From positions 6,974,698 to 7,038,697 of the forward strand of contig OX155972.1 of NCBI GenBank assembly GCA_944548615.1: DNA of 64,000 nt, given 5' to 3'. The notes under the pieces were generated by a model. That model saw nothing but the letters and a program-made list of their open reading frames with translations. It had not been told where the DNA came from and did not search any database. The DNA is from Micropterix aruncella. Its lineage: Eukaryota; Arthropoda; Insecta; Lepidoptera; Micropterigidae. The first letter of the stretch is position 1; each line of letters opens with the position of its first letter. A program made the translations under genes and the position numbers. Shown here piece after piece: positions 22,600 through 32,745 of this stretch.

Positions 22600-23292
22600 T
22601 TAGTTGTAATATTTTAACGTCTATACCATGTAGACGAAGTATAATTACACATTCATAAATGTTTACATAGATACATGAATTGCGATATAAATATATTATT
22701 TCAATGGTATAAAGTTTTGAATCAACTATATGCACTAAGTAATTGTATCATTGTAACGATTTTATTGTCTTTGGAATACTTTGCCGGAAAATGTCAGAAA
22801 CACGTCAAGCATAACAAGTTTTAAAAACAGACCAACTGAACATTAGAAATCTTTCACATATTCTCTTTCCCTTCCCATTCTCCTTCTTTTCAAACCTCAG
22901 CGCCCTTATAGGTATTACATTATTTAAGTGTGGCACATTCTGTGCCCACAAAGAGATACATATATTTTTATTTATATTCTCTTATTTTTGTATTTGTCTC
23001 TTTATATAGGTTAAGGTATGAAGCATCTACTCGCAAGTAATATTGTTACAATAGTATAGGTTAGCTCTAAATTATTACCTGTAGGCATTAAACTCATTTT
23101 TGTACGAATGTAGAAAGCGTTTTGATATTATTATTATTGTAGATTTATTTTATTATGATTTTTGTACTGATTTTATATAAAATATATAGGAATAATTGTA
23201 AAAATCTAAGTTTGTAATTTCTACGTCTGGAGAGAGATTTACGAAATCAACATATTTACTTATTTCCATACTAACTATACAATGACTATTAA

Positions 23293-24219
23293 CCCTTCGA
23301 TTAGCGGCATAATTTCATGGCAGACCGTAGCAATTTATTGGAATTTATTGCAATATCGCCGCGCTCGATAAAAAGTACCTACTAAAACTATGTAACTACT
23401 ATATCACTCATATAAAAATAACTGTGCAATAATAGTATTGAAATTTCCTATATAGAATATTAAAATCTCATTTTCGAAAATAATTAGACAAATATGAATA
23501 AATATGAGATATTCGAAAAAGTGAAAAAAAACTCGGCATTCCTAACTTGTACTTGGCTTACGGAAAAATAAGGAAAGCCATTTAGAAATTGTAAATACTG
23601 TCGTGATCTTTTTTAGATTGTCTATAAAATGTAATATTTCGTTTTGCTTATTTACGTACAAAATTATTTGAATATTAGTTCATTAAAAGCAATAAAAAAA
23701 TTGATGATTTCTGGAAATATAATTGATGTTTGACAATGGAATTTTACCAGGAATATCCGCGAAATGACGCGCGAAATTATTCTTGCGGCCGTCTATGTAT
23801 CTATGGTAATAATGAGATATTTGGTATGGATTTTAGGATGCGAGCAAGCCGCCAATATTGGTCGTTACGTAGTCAACGGTGTTCTGATGTGCAACCAAAT
23901 TTTGTCGTTAGGTAGCCGAAGGGAGTATATTTTACTAATATTACCAATAGCCTACTTCTATTTATCTCTTTATTCAACGTTGATTTTCCCTTTCGTGCGC
24001 ATGCGTCTCAAATCATATGGGGTTCCTGCCTGCCATCTCAAAGATAAATGACTCGACCTATATAGAATTTGTTACGTTTCATTTCGCCTATGATTGATAG
24101 TTTGTTCTAAAAACGAGTTCGGCGCCCCAAAGATGATTAACGATTTCCACACCAACGTGAAATATTGCTGGATTTATTACTTACACATGTGAAGTATATA
24201 AGCGAATGGTCCCAAAAGG
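23293..24219. mobile_element. possible piggyBac-type element, about 930 bp
   Basis: TTAA at 23289-23292 and 24220-24223; left end CCCTTCGATTAGCGG, right end CCCAAAAGG. The left third matches the TTAA elements at 2.4 and 39.4 kb and extends as in 35.2-35.6 kb. An open frame at 23764-24051 is hydrophobic, but I do not recognise it. Confidence 0.45.
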
Positions 24220-24476
24220 TTAAATTTAATAACGTAGCCAGTGAAAACTAACACCAGTCATTTTATTTCAGTACTCTGTTTGGACTATGCTTACTTTCAG
24301 GTGCCAAAATTGTTTATTTTAGGGAATGATTATTTAATTTATTTATTCCAAAAACAAATTTCTCACTAATTTCAAATGTTATATTAGTAGTGGAATTGGT
24401 ATGAATTTCATCAGTCTTAAATATTGTTTATATTAAATGGCATTACTATAACATATAATATTTAATATATTTAGTG

Positions 24477-25068
24477 CTAGCTGACCCGGCGAACTTCGTA
24501 CCGCCTACACAACAGTCAATGAATGTCGTGTTACCGATTAGCTAAGCGTAATTTATGATTTTATGAAAGTAATGCAATGAATAAAAAATAAATATTAAGT
24601 TCACTACTTTATTAAGATAATAACACAAAAAGAAATATAAAATTACAAAATTAAGTATATCAATCGCGTGTCAGTAAGGCATGATTGAATTAAACTATAT
24701 ACATATTGTGCAGCATGGGATGCACTCGGTTTAATTCTCTTCATTGAAGCACCTTGTGATATACGACATTTTTTGTTTTTTATCAGGCGCAAGAACAAAT
24801 AAAGCGGTTGATTTGCCGACACGTGAACATGCCACGTACAACTGACCATGACAAAAACACAAATTTACATTTTGTATGGAAAAATGTTTTTCTTTTATTT
24901 TTATTTTTTGTCAATTTTCCAATTTTCGTTTTTAATAGTTATTCTGCTATTCGGGACGGAGACAAATACGACAAATCAAAAATCATGAAAATCGGTCCAA
25001 TCGTTCTCGAGTTATAAGTGTTCGTACAAACCCGACTTTGTTTTGTTTGTCTGTTTTATATATATAGA
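24477..25068 (-). mobile_element. short Helitron derivative, uninterrupted copy
   Basis: Minus strand: TC start after A at 25068, CTAG end at 24477, with the GGCGGTACGAAGTTCGCC hairpin sequence. Collinear with 10095-11291 minus its LTR, and with 8108-8681 on the opposite strand. A helicase tail relic reads WHVHVSANQPLYLF and QGASMKRIKPSASHAAQYVY (24643-24849, minus). Confidence 0.85.
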
Positions 25069-25084
25069 TTTTAGCACGACTGCA

Positions 25085-25410
25085 CTGATAAATATAACGA
25101 TTTAATACACGAAAATATGCATGTTTCAACATGGATTACGTATATAACTCGGATTGTGGTGCAAAGGAATCCCCAATATATTTGTCACGGAAGCTACCGT
25201 CACGATGTTGGCGTGACGGTAGCTTCCGTGCAGTAATGTTAAAACATATAATGTTAATTCATTACGCTGGGGATCTCGCTTCTAACGTCCCAGCATGTAG
25301 TAGTCTACGTACGGTTATAGTCGGAGACATGAATCATATTGAAACTACAACATACTGTTATTTTCATATTAACCACACGGAAAATGCAGATATTTTTATA
25401 TATACTTTAT
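25085..25410. mobile_element. palindromic (foldback-type) element, copy 1
   Basis: Outer parts are inverted with respect to each other (ATACACGAAAATATGCATGT at left; complement of TACTGTTATTTTCATATTAA at right) around a perfect central hairpin. The copy at 59700-60060 has the same plan. Confidence 0.5.
25186..25230. other. perfect 19-bp hairpin, 7-nt loop
   Basis: CACGGAAGCTACCGTCACG (25186-25204), loop ATGTTGG, and the exact complement at 25212-25230. It is the centre of the palindromic element. Confidence 0.9.
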
Positions 25411-25549
25411 ATAAATTAAGATATTATACAGGATGTGATTACTGCACAATGAGTATAACGAGTTAGGCGATATTTGTAAAAAAAAAAACCTTTTTTTGTT
25501 TTTGATTTTCTTTTTTTAATTATTTTTTTTTTAATATTATGAAAACTAT

Positions 25550-25690
25550 GATCATGATGCGCTATCTAGCGGTAGGTAAAATACGACATATTACCAGTTG
25601 CTAGATGGCGCAGTGCGCTCAAACGCTTATCAAACCTTTATTTAACATTCAACTTCTTCAAATTTTCAAATAAAAAAAAATAAAAATATT
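25550..25690. repeat. dispersed repeat H, copy 2
   Basis: GCGCTATCTAGCGGTAGGTA ... TTGCTAGATGGCGCAGTGCG, itself roughly palindromic; matches the flanks of 15.7-16.0 kb and 60.5-60.6 kb. Confidence 0.6.
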
Positions 25691-25989
25691 ATTTTGTTTA
25701 ATGGTATATACTTTATTGTACTGATACACCCACAAAAAAAATCCCGTGCAGTAATTACATGCTGTATATACTTTATATAAATTTACGTTATAAAACATAT
25801 ATAATATACTATATAAACAGGTATTAATTCATGGCAAATGCTAGGTAGACAGCGGTTTAAGGACGACGATGCATAACCTGGCTTGCCATCTTGCCAGCCG
25901 TATGTAAGATAGGGATATCCAGAAATGTTGCTAACATTCGAATCGGAGAGGGCACCTAAGGAAGAAAAGCAATAAAGGTACTAACCCTG

Positions 25990-26455
25990 CCTACGTGTAG
26001 GCGCTCTCATTTCTCCTAGTATGACTTTGTCATCTAAAACGTTACCTCTCCATAACATTCTAATACATAGCCCCAGTTACGTACGCTATTACGTAGAGAT
26101 ATAACAGAAGTGGGCGCTTTCCCGTTTCGCTAATATCCATAAATATGTCTCCATGATTCGGGGAATGGCCGAGTTGTGCCTTCGCTGCCTTATCTGCGGC
26201 GAAATTGCGAACGGAATGTGCCTCCAATTCGCCTTCCATTGTCCGAGCGGAATTATTCAAACAACTGCCTGATAACGCTACGCAGAGCCCCGCCGCGCCA
26301 CGCCATACCGCAGACCGAGACTGGGACGCAACCAACTATTCACGCTTGTCTGGTTTTCGCTCACGTTTAGTTGCGTCTGAAACTGGGTGCTTATACAGTT
26401 TAGTTTACTAGAGAGCTGAGAACGTTTTATTTATTTAATAACCCTTCGTCACGCT
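25990..26455 (-). repeat. repeat R, copy 1 (LINE-derived)
   Basis: Near-identical to 34330-34755 and 41655-42020. On the minus strand it holds a frame with GELEAHSVRNFAADKAAKAQ (26060-26335). In the longer copies the next segment is a reverse transcriptase relic, so this is probably part of an unrecognised non-LTR element. Confidence 0.55.
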
Positions 26456-26460
26456 CACCT

Positions 26461-26575
26461 ATGTGCCACATGAATTTGGTGCATTGTACCTGACAGGCAC
26501 AGGATTGAAAATGGCCGTTATTAACTACCTGCACAGCTGAGGTCAGTGAACTAATCAACTCAAATCAGATTTTAT
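26461..26575. repeat. repeat P, uninterrupted copy (empty site)
   Basis: ATGTGCCACATGAATTTGG to GAGGTCAGTGAACTAATCAA. The copy at 36326-36402 and 40487-40530 is the same sequence split by a 4-kb element, so this copy shows the ancestral site. Confidence 0.75.
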
Positions 26576-26577
26576 TT

Positions 26578-27154
26578 TATTTATTTATTTAAGAATTAAT
26601 TACTATAAAACATTGATTAGCTTACAAAAATAACAGGAACCGAATGGCAAAACCTTAATCTTTTGCTTATTTGTTTCTGTCACCCAACTGGGACTAGACC
26701 GTTCTTGGGTGGACAGGACTCCAATATTACAATCAAGTTTGCTTGATTGCTTGGTTGCTTACAAATGTACAAGTTTTAGTAAAAAGCTAATAACACTAAA
26801 TTGCCCTAAATTATGGTCTTCAGAATAAAATAAAAATAATAATAAAAATAAAATATTAAAAGATAATATAATAAATAAAATGCAATTCAATTAAATAATC
26901 GGAAATAAATATAATATAAACTTCGATTAAATAATATAAATAAAGTTATATGTGAGAAAAGACAGAAACAGTCATTAATATTTAATATAAGTTAAGTAAT
27001 ATAGGATTTAATATAAAAATACCTAGTCAAAAAAGTATAATTCATTGTCAAAATTAAAAAATTTTTGGTAGTTAGTTCAACGTTAAAATATACTCAACAT
27101 ACATGTTTAAAAATATTTTAATAATTTGTGCACCTAAGTTTTATTATACTATTA
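26578..27154 (-). repeat. LINE 3'UTR, continued at 30445 beyond the Helitron
   Basis: Minus-strand AT-rich 3'UTR ending in an AAATA-type tail at 26578-26595. The coding end of the same element lies at 30445-30600, on the other side of the Helitron. Confidence 0.45.
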
Positions 27155-27408
27155 CTAGCTGACCCGGCAAACGTTGTTTTGCCATATAAATAATTTTTAA
27201 GTAATTTCTAGTGTAGACAAAAAATAGCTTACTTATTGTAAGTGTGTACGAATGTGGTATATGCGTGAAATAGGCATGGAGCACTGTGAACGATGAGGGA
27301 ATATAAAAATAACAAAAGGCAAACATTATTTTTAAGTTATTATAATTTATTCCTTAAAATTATATATCATTAATTAAACAATTACGACAGTAACACTAAC
27401 AAACAATA

Positions 27409-28854
27409 TCAATCTCTTAATGCTATAGCGTGAACAATATTTTTTGTTAGTCCATCTTTAGCTAACACAAACAAACTGGATGGTTTACCCACTCGAGAGC
27501 ATGCCACGTATAATTGTCCGTGTGAAAAACATGGTGTTCTCAAATCTAAGCCACAAATAGACATCGTTTGACCTTGGGATTTGTTGATTGTCATTGCAAA
27601 TGCCAATCTAATCGGAAACTGAATACGTTTGAATTGAATTGGCACATCTGTAGGTATAATAGGAATCCGTGGTATTAATATATTTTCACCTCGGAACTTG
27701 CCATTTAAAATGCTGGCTTCGATCACGTTTTTCATTAATTTTTGAATGACTAATCGCGTACCGTTGCACAGCCGGGGCGGGTTCAAATTACGAAGCAAGA
27801 TAATCGCAGATCCAACCTTTAATTGTAAATTATGCGGTGGGATGCCTGGCAAATCCAGTGAGTTCAAAAACTCTGTGGGAAAATTTACTGCTTCGCTGTC
27901 GTCGCAAACTGTATCAATAGATTTATATGATACCAAGTTCCCTGGCAACAACATTTGTATCTTCAGATTTAAATCGTCAACGTCTACATTTTTTGCCGCT
28001 AAAATTGCTCTTTCTGCAAGCCACTCATGATTTATGTACTGTGTGTGTACATCGGGAAATATTTGTTCAATGAGAGTATCATGCGAATCAGCGATTGTGC
28101 AGAAATCGGTCGGTAATTTTACGTATCCAGTTTCATCTATAGCAACTTTTCCATCACCGATATCTAAGAGTTGTTTTGAAAATGTTTCAGCGGATGGATC
28201 TTGAAGCATTTGAACGCGCATATTTACTTTCAGCTGTACTTTTTCGACATTACGCCACAATGGAGATGATTTTAAGCAAGCGTTGATCTCATCAGCGTAT
28301 GTTGAACGTGGAATGACTGGAAGTGTTTGCCTGAAATCACCTGAAAGGACCAACAGAGTTCCGCCAAATAGTTTGTCGTTGTTTTTAATATCTTTCAATG
28401 TCCTGTTCAACGCCTCAAGCGAATGTTTGTGTGCCATAGTACATTCATCCCAGATGATAATTTTACACTGTTTCAGCACGGTGGCCATGGACGATTGTTT
28501 CTTAATGTTGCATACTGCGTCAGGGTTATTCTGAATATTTAGTGGCAGCTTAAATACTGAATGAGCTGTTCTGCCTCCATCCAATAAAGTTGCTGCAATG
28601 CCCGATGATGCCACGGCCAATGCGATGCCATTATTTGATCGTATTTCAGCAAGAATGAGCGAAATAACGAATGTTTTGCCAGTTCCACCCGGTGCATGCA
28701 AAAAGAAGAACCCACCTTGTCCAGCTGAAACTGCGAGCATAATGCGATCATAAATGGTTCTTTGTTCCTCATTCATTAGTGGGACATTGCGGGCAACAAT
28801 CGCTGCCATTTCTACAGTGCTGTACTGCAGTTCACGATTCATTTCAGTATTCAT
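27409..28854 (-). CDS. Helitron PIF1-like helicase (C-terminal part of RepHel)
   Basis: 481 codons open, the longest clean coding frame in the window after the DUF7869 gene. It encodes a superfamily 1B DNA helicase of the PIF1/Helitron type, which unwinds DNA during rolling-circle transposition. Motifs in order: Walker A APGGTGKT (residues 54-61), Walker B IIWDE (133-137), GDFRQTLP (172-179), LRNLNPPRLCNGTRL (354-368), NKSQGQT (424-430) and QLYVACSRV (447-455). Complete RepHel proteins are roughly three times longer and have zinc-finger and HUH Rep domains upstream; here these are deleted. The first Met is only where the open frame begins. It could be expressed as a helicase-only protein or be recently dead. 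Confidence 0.88.
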   Translation of the reverse strand: MNTEMNRELQYSTVEMAAIVARNVPLMNEEQRTIYDRIMLAVSAGQGGFFFLHAPGGTGKTFVISLILAEIRSNNGIALAVASSGIAATLLDGGRTAHSVFKLPLNIQNNPDAVCNIKKQSSMATVLKQCKIIIWDECTMAHKHSLEALNRTLKDIKNNDKLFGGTLLVLSGDFRQTLPVIPRSTYADEINACLKSSPLWRNVEKVQLKVNMRVQMLQDPSAETFSKQLLDIGDGKVAIDETGYVKLPTDFCTIADSHDTLIEQIFPDVHTQYINHEWLAERAILAAKNVDVDDLNLKIQMLLPGNLVSYKSIDTVCDDSEAVNFPTEFLNSLDLPGIPPHNLQLKVGSAIILLRNLNPPRLCNGTRLVIQKLMKNVIEASILNGKFRGENILIPRIPIIPTDVPIQFKRIQFPIRLAFAMTINKSQGQTMSICGLDLRTPCFSHGQLYVACSRVGKPSSLFVLAKDGLTKNIVHAIALRD

Positions 28855-29063
28855 TAAATCAGATGCAGTTCGATTTGGCGTACTTCATTGCGTTCAGCTC
28901 GTGTATCTTCTGACTCTTCTTGACGCAATTGCGCGATTCTGACACGTGCATCAGTATTTTGTTGCTGGATTTGTTCTTCGGTTCTTTCGGATCTTCTATT
29001 TCCCAAGCTTCGAGATTTACTTATATTACGGCTCAAATCAGTCCCTTTGCGTTTTCTTGGCAT
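28854..29063 (-). pseudogene. N-terminal fragment of Helitron RepHel
   Basis: 69 codons starting MPRKRKGTDLSRNISKSRSL, a basic, Arg/Glu-rich start typical of insect Helitron proteins. It ends at a stop that overlaps the helicase frame start, in a different frame (offset by 2). This is the scar of an internal deletion that removed the Rep domain and shifted frame. Confidence 0.7.
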
Positions 29064-29138
29064 TGCTCACTGTACAAAACACACATAAATAGAATAAATT
29101 AAATTACTTAATGATGAAAAATGTTAAAGGTATAATTA

Positions 29139-29496
29139 GGGCCAGGATTTTTGCCGCAGTTTTGAAATGATTAGTTTGAATTTATGAAATTATAGCAAAA
29201 ATATAAATTTTATGAAAAAAATTTTTAGACAAAAGTTGTAAAAAATTAAATTTCACAAAAAAAATTGTCTCTTATAATTTTCTCATACAACCAATATTTC
29301 CATCGATATTTCAAAAAAAAGATTCATAATGATTGATTAAAATTTTTGGAAACTATGAAAATCTTATTTGTTAAATTACATTTTTTTAATAAAATAAAAT
29401 TAAAATTACATTTTTATAAGATCAAATATATTTGCCGTAATGTCAAAAACGTAATTGTAAAATGTTAAAATGAAATCACGGCAAGAATCTTGGCCC
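29139..29496. mobile_element. TA-flanked short inverted-repeat element in the Helitron leader
   Basis: Inverted ends GGGCCAGGATTTTTGCCG (29139) and complement GGGCCAAGATTCTTGCCG (ending at 29496), TA on both sides (29137-29138, 29497-29498). 358 bp, AT-rich interior, no coding. Mariner-type short element. Confidence 0.8.
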
Positions 29497-30444
29497 TAGT
29501 TATAATGTATTTAATATTTGGTACACACATTCATTTACATATTCATGTAAACATTAGACTGTTTTACAAAAGCGAAAAATTTTATTTTTCATAATCATAT
29601 CGAAAATATATGGTTAGAAATGGTAAAAAAAATTAATACAAAAAAAAGTTTGCCCAATTTTAATAAAAATTAAATTCCACCGAATCTTTTTTGACCGTTT
29701 CCAACAACATTTTCGATATAAATAAAAAAAAGTAGGTATACTTACAACACAAAAGCCGTTGTTGGTGGAAGCTCGTGCCACGTGTTGAGTACTTTTGAGG
29801 TTATGAAAATCACTTGATTAACTAATCGTGCAAAATACACTCTAAATTGATAATTTTATTATTATTAATAAAATAGGAATGATTAATAGTTAATATGAGA
29901 GTTACACTGAGATAGCAAAATAATAATTGTCAACGTTACTACTACACTTGATGCATAAACAATAATGATGGCCGACAACTGTGTAGGGAGTGAGAGAAGT
30001 CTTATTGTGTGAGAGAAACAGGAGACCGGCTTCGTTCTCATCCCTACTCCGTGCTGTTTACTGGGTCAGAAGTGACACCTGTAGACAACTGGCGGGGATA
30101 ACTAATTAAATGACGATTGATCAGTTATCGACCGGGGATGAAAAATGATTAAATTACTAAAATGGCTATTAAAAAATAGGGGTTGGTGATAAAAGGGTAA
30201 AAATTTAGGGTTGTATGTATTTTTTAATGCGACATAATAGAAAAATTAAGAAATTAAAAAATGACTAAAAATTAAAGAAAAATGTTAAGGGTGGACAACC
30301 CTTATCACTAAGGGGTATAAAAAATAGATGTTGGCCGATTCTCAGACCTACTCAATATGCTCACAAAATTTCATGAGAATCGGTCAAGCCGTTTCGGAGG
30401 AGTACGGGAACGAACATTGTGACACGAGAATTTTATATATAAGA

Positions 30445-30690
30445 TTTCTAACATTTGATGTATGGTTAGTCTGTCGTGATTCGATAACCATTTCTTTAAT
30501 TTATTTTTGAATTCCCTAAATGTCAATTTTATTTTTATTTCCATATTGATCAGATTGTAAAATCTCGGCGCAAGGTATTTCTGGGTATTATTAAGCTATT
30601 TTCTAAAACTTGTCTCGTTGGTCGCCGGTTCTGAATTATTCCTAAAGAACATTGGGAACTTTTCACCCCACTTTTACCCTATTAGCGGAC
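30445..30690 (-). pseudogene. LINE C-terminal fragment next to the Helitron
   Basis: Minus strand, about 30470-30570: APRFYNLINMEIKIKLTFRE, then FKNKLKKWLSNH, the pattern (R-FYN-L..FK..LK.WL) at the C-terminus of CR1/jockey-like ORF2. It runs into the Helitron 5' end; its 3'UTR resumes at 27154 on the other side. Confidence 0.55.
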
Positions 30691-30937
30691 ACAAATGAAA
30701 CCAATAAAAGTTTTTAGATAATGTTACGGACTTTACCACTGTGTATTTTTTATTCCCATAACTAATGGGAAAGCTGAGAAAATGAGATTTTCATAATTAG
30801 TATTTCCCTTACCATTTTATTAATAAATTACAATGTTTGTTTTACCAAAAGGCTATAATAATTGAAACGTGTTCGGCATGGCACCGAACGGCTTCCGAGG
30901 TGGGAGGAAAAGGTAGTCAGGTAACAAAAAAAAAAAA

Positions 30938-31508
30938 CGTGTGGCACTCTGGGACTGCCGCGGTAAAGCTATTGCATAGCATTTTTAACAACTTATGCAA
31001 TTATAATTATTTTTTTTTTAATTTTTTCTGATATCAGATAACTGCGCTCTATCGGAAAACGTTGAAATTATTCCTAATCACCTGCGGCTTCGGAATAATT
31101 TAAACGTCTTCCGATAGAGCGCAGCGCACGAATTTTTTATTCAATAAAGCAAAAAAACGGATTATTCAAAAAAGATCGTAGATAGAAAGATAGATAATTA
31201 AATTATTTTTAAAATGGTGCAGGTTTCATAATAATACGCCAGATAGTATTTGCGTAGTAGTCGTTTTTGTGTTCGGTTAGACCTAATTTCACAAATTAAT
31301 TACACTATGTAATATAAACAAAATCTATAATATTCAAAGCTAAGAATATTAGGAAAATGTTCTTGTTTAACATATATTTTTTTCAAATCGTAAGCAGTAC
31401 TCGTTTAGACGTAATTATCAGTTTGAAATCATTAATTTTCGTTAGGAAATGTCTTCATTCGGTCGCCGCGCTGGCAGGCCCGCGATAAAAGCTATGCAAT
31501 AGCTTAAA
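30938..31508 (+). mobile_element. short inverted-repeat element, copy 1
   Basis: AAGCTATTGCATAGC near the left end and its complement near the right, with GCCGCGG/GCCCGCG next to them. A palindrome lies inside (about 31045-31125, arms CTGCGCTCTATCGGAA and complement). The copy at 52828-53395 is inverted and collinear. Noncoding. Confidence 0.7.
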
Positions 31509-32085
31509 AACCGATTTCGCTGCGTACGTGCATTATTCGGTTGCAGTACTTCGTCGTTTGTCGTCGCGATCTGTGCGTTATTTGAACCCTCCTGTTATCT
31601 TTTGCGTTATTTGAATTATTATCGACCACCTTGGGGTCATTTATACTGTTACGATTTTGCTTTTGATTGGACCTTTGTTGAAATGGAAAACGTTGTGTTG
31701 TTTGTGCTCGATCTGTGCTACGGCGCAGAAAACATAACCTTTCTCCAGCATTCTTCGAGAGAAATTCTTTGAGATAAATATTCAATTGAAGTGCATCGAC
31801 ATCTAGAGATGATAGAAAATAACACTCTCATAAGAGGCCGAATCCAATCACGGCATGTGCAATTGAGATAATTCTATACTTATATTTTAATTGATCCCAC
31901 GCGAAATGGTTATGAAGGATTGAAGGGATACTATTGCTCGTGCATTCATGGACGGCGAACAGTAGGTTGTTGTGCGCATATCGCAAGCATGATATATTGT
32001 CTCTCTTGGGTTAGACACGAAGAAAATATTAACCTTATGCTAGCTGCCTTTTTGGGTAATATTATAATCATAGATTATGACGAAT
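31490..32085 (+). pseudogene. SWIM-type transposase C-terminal fragment
   Basis: Plus strand with stops and shifts: RCVRALFGCST (about 31517), LIRGRIQSRHV (about 31832), FYTYILIDPTRNGYEGLKGY, then YCSCIHGRRTVGCCAHIASM, a C-x-C ... C-x-H SWIM zinc motif, then WVRHEENIN. I know this tail from arthropod and cnidarian transposase-like proteins annotated as SWIM-type, but I cannot name the superfamily with confidence. It starts just at the end of the 30938-31508 element; whether they are related is unclear. Confidence 0.55.
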
Positions 32086-32500
32086 AATAAACGATTATAT
32101 TTGTTTATCTTCTTAAAATTTTTATGTCCTCCTTGAGTGCTGCTTAACTTGATAAGACCACAACCTCTTGAGTCTGCCACTCCAACCGCTATATCAAGCT
32201 AGTCATTAAATAACAATAAATAGAGCTACATACAGTACTAAACATTTACATAGAGTACAACATTAAAATAATACGATCACCGAACCTGAATTATTATTGT
32301 AATTATATTTCGGTATTCCCATACGCCACAATAATGCCCCTTTGCTTAGCAAACTTGCTTAGCAAAATCTTTCAATTGAGGTATGTTTCAGCTTTGTCCG
32401 CCGTGTGGATTTTTTCCATAAAAGGTCCCAATGATCTTTAAGTTATTGTCCAAAAATAGCCTTAAGAGAGAATTTTTTTGAAAAAGTTGCCTACAATCAG
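32086..32500. other. no recognised gene
   Basis: Nothing recognised. Confidence 0.3.
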
Positions 32501-32516
32501 GAACTTTAGCTTCCTT

Positions 32517-32745
32517 TTAAAGTTCATTAGTGGGATGGCGATATGGTTTACGTAGAATCATTTTTAATATAAATTTCTGCGCAACTTGCAATGGCTCTAG
32601 CAGGGTTTTACCACAACCACCCCATCCAATTATGCCGTAAGTAATAAGCGATTCACATAAAGCATAATAAACAATTTTTAGTGTTTTGGTATCCAGAATA
32701 TTCCTCAGTTCTTTGAAAACATATCCAAGGATTCGCACCACATTG
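32517..32745 (-). pseudogene. LINE reverse transcriptase C-terminal fragment
   Basis: Minus strand: LDTKTLKIVYYALCESLITY, GIIGWGGCGKTLLEPLQVAQ, KFILKMILRK, YRHPTNEL. This is the thumb region following the RT domain in I/CR1/jockey-type LINEs. Both ends truncated. Confidence 0.65.

Larger units (their letters stand above)
27155..30444 (-). mobile_element. Helitron, 3.3 kb, helicase retained, Rep region deleted
   Basis: Minus strand. The 5' end is A-TCTTATATATAAAATTC at 30444. The 3' end is a GGCAAA-ACAACG-TTTGCC hairpin, then GGGTCAGCTAG at 27155, followed by T. It carries the start of a Helitron RepHel protein (28854-29063) and the helicase part (27409-28854), but the Rep endonuclease segment between them is missing. 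A 358-bp TA-flanked element sits in the 5' region. Confidence 0.9.

Noticed and set aside
23764..24051. Hydrophobic 95-codon frame as a membrane protein
   Set aside because: Lies within a probable TTAA-type element, no homologous motif, AT-rich composition can give such frames by chance.
26060..26335. FAADKAAKAQ frame as an RNase H domain
   Set aside because: Only a superficial likeness to the N.-AD-AA tail of retroelement RNase H; no WVPGH or other motif, and it precedes an RT-like relic. Kept only as repeat R.
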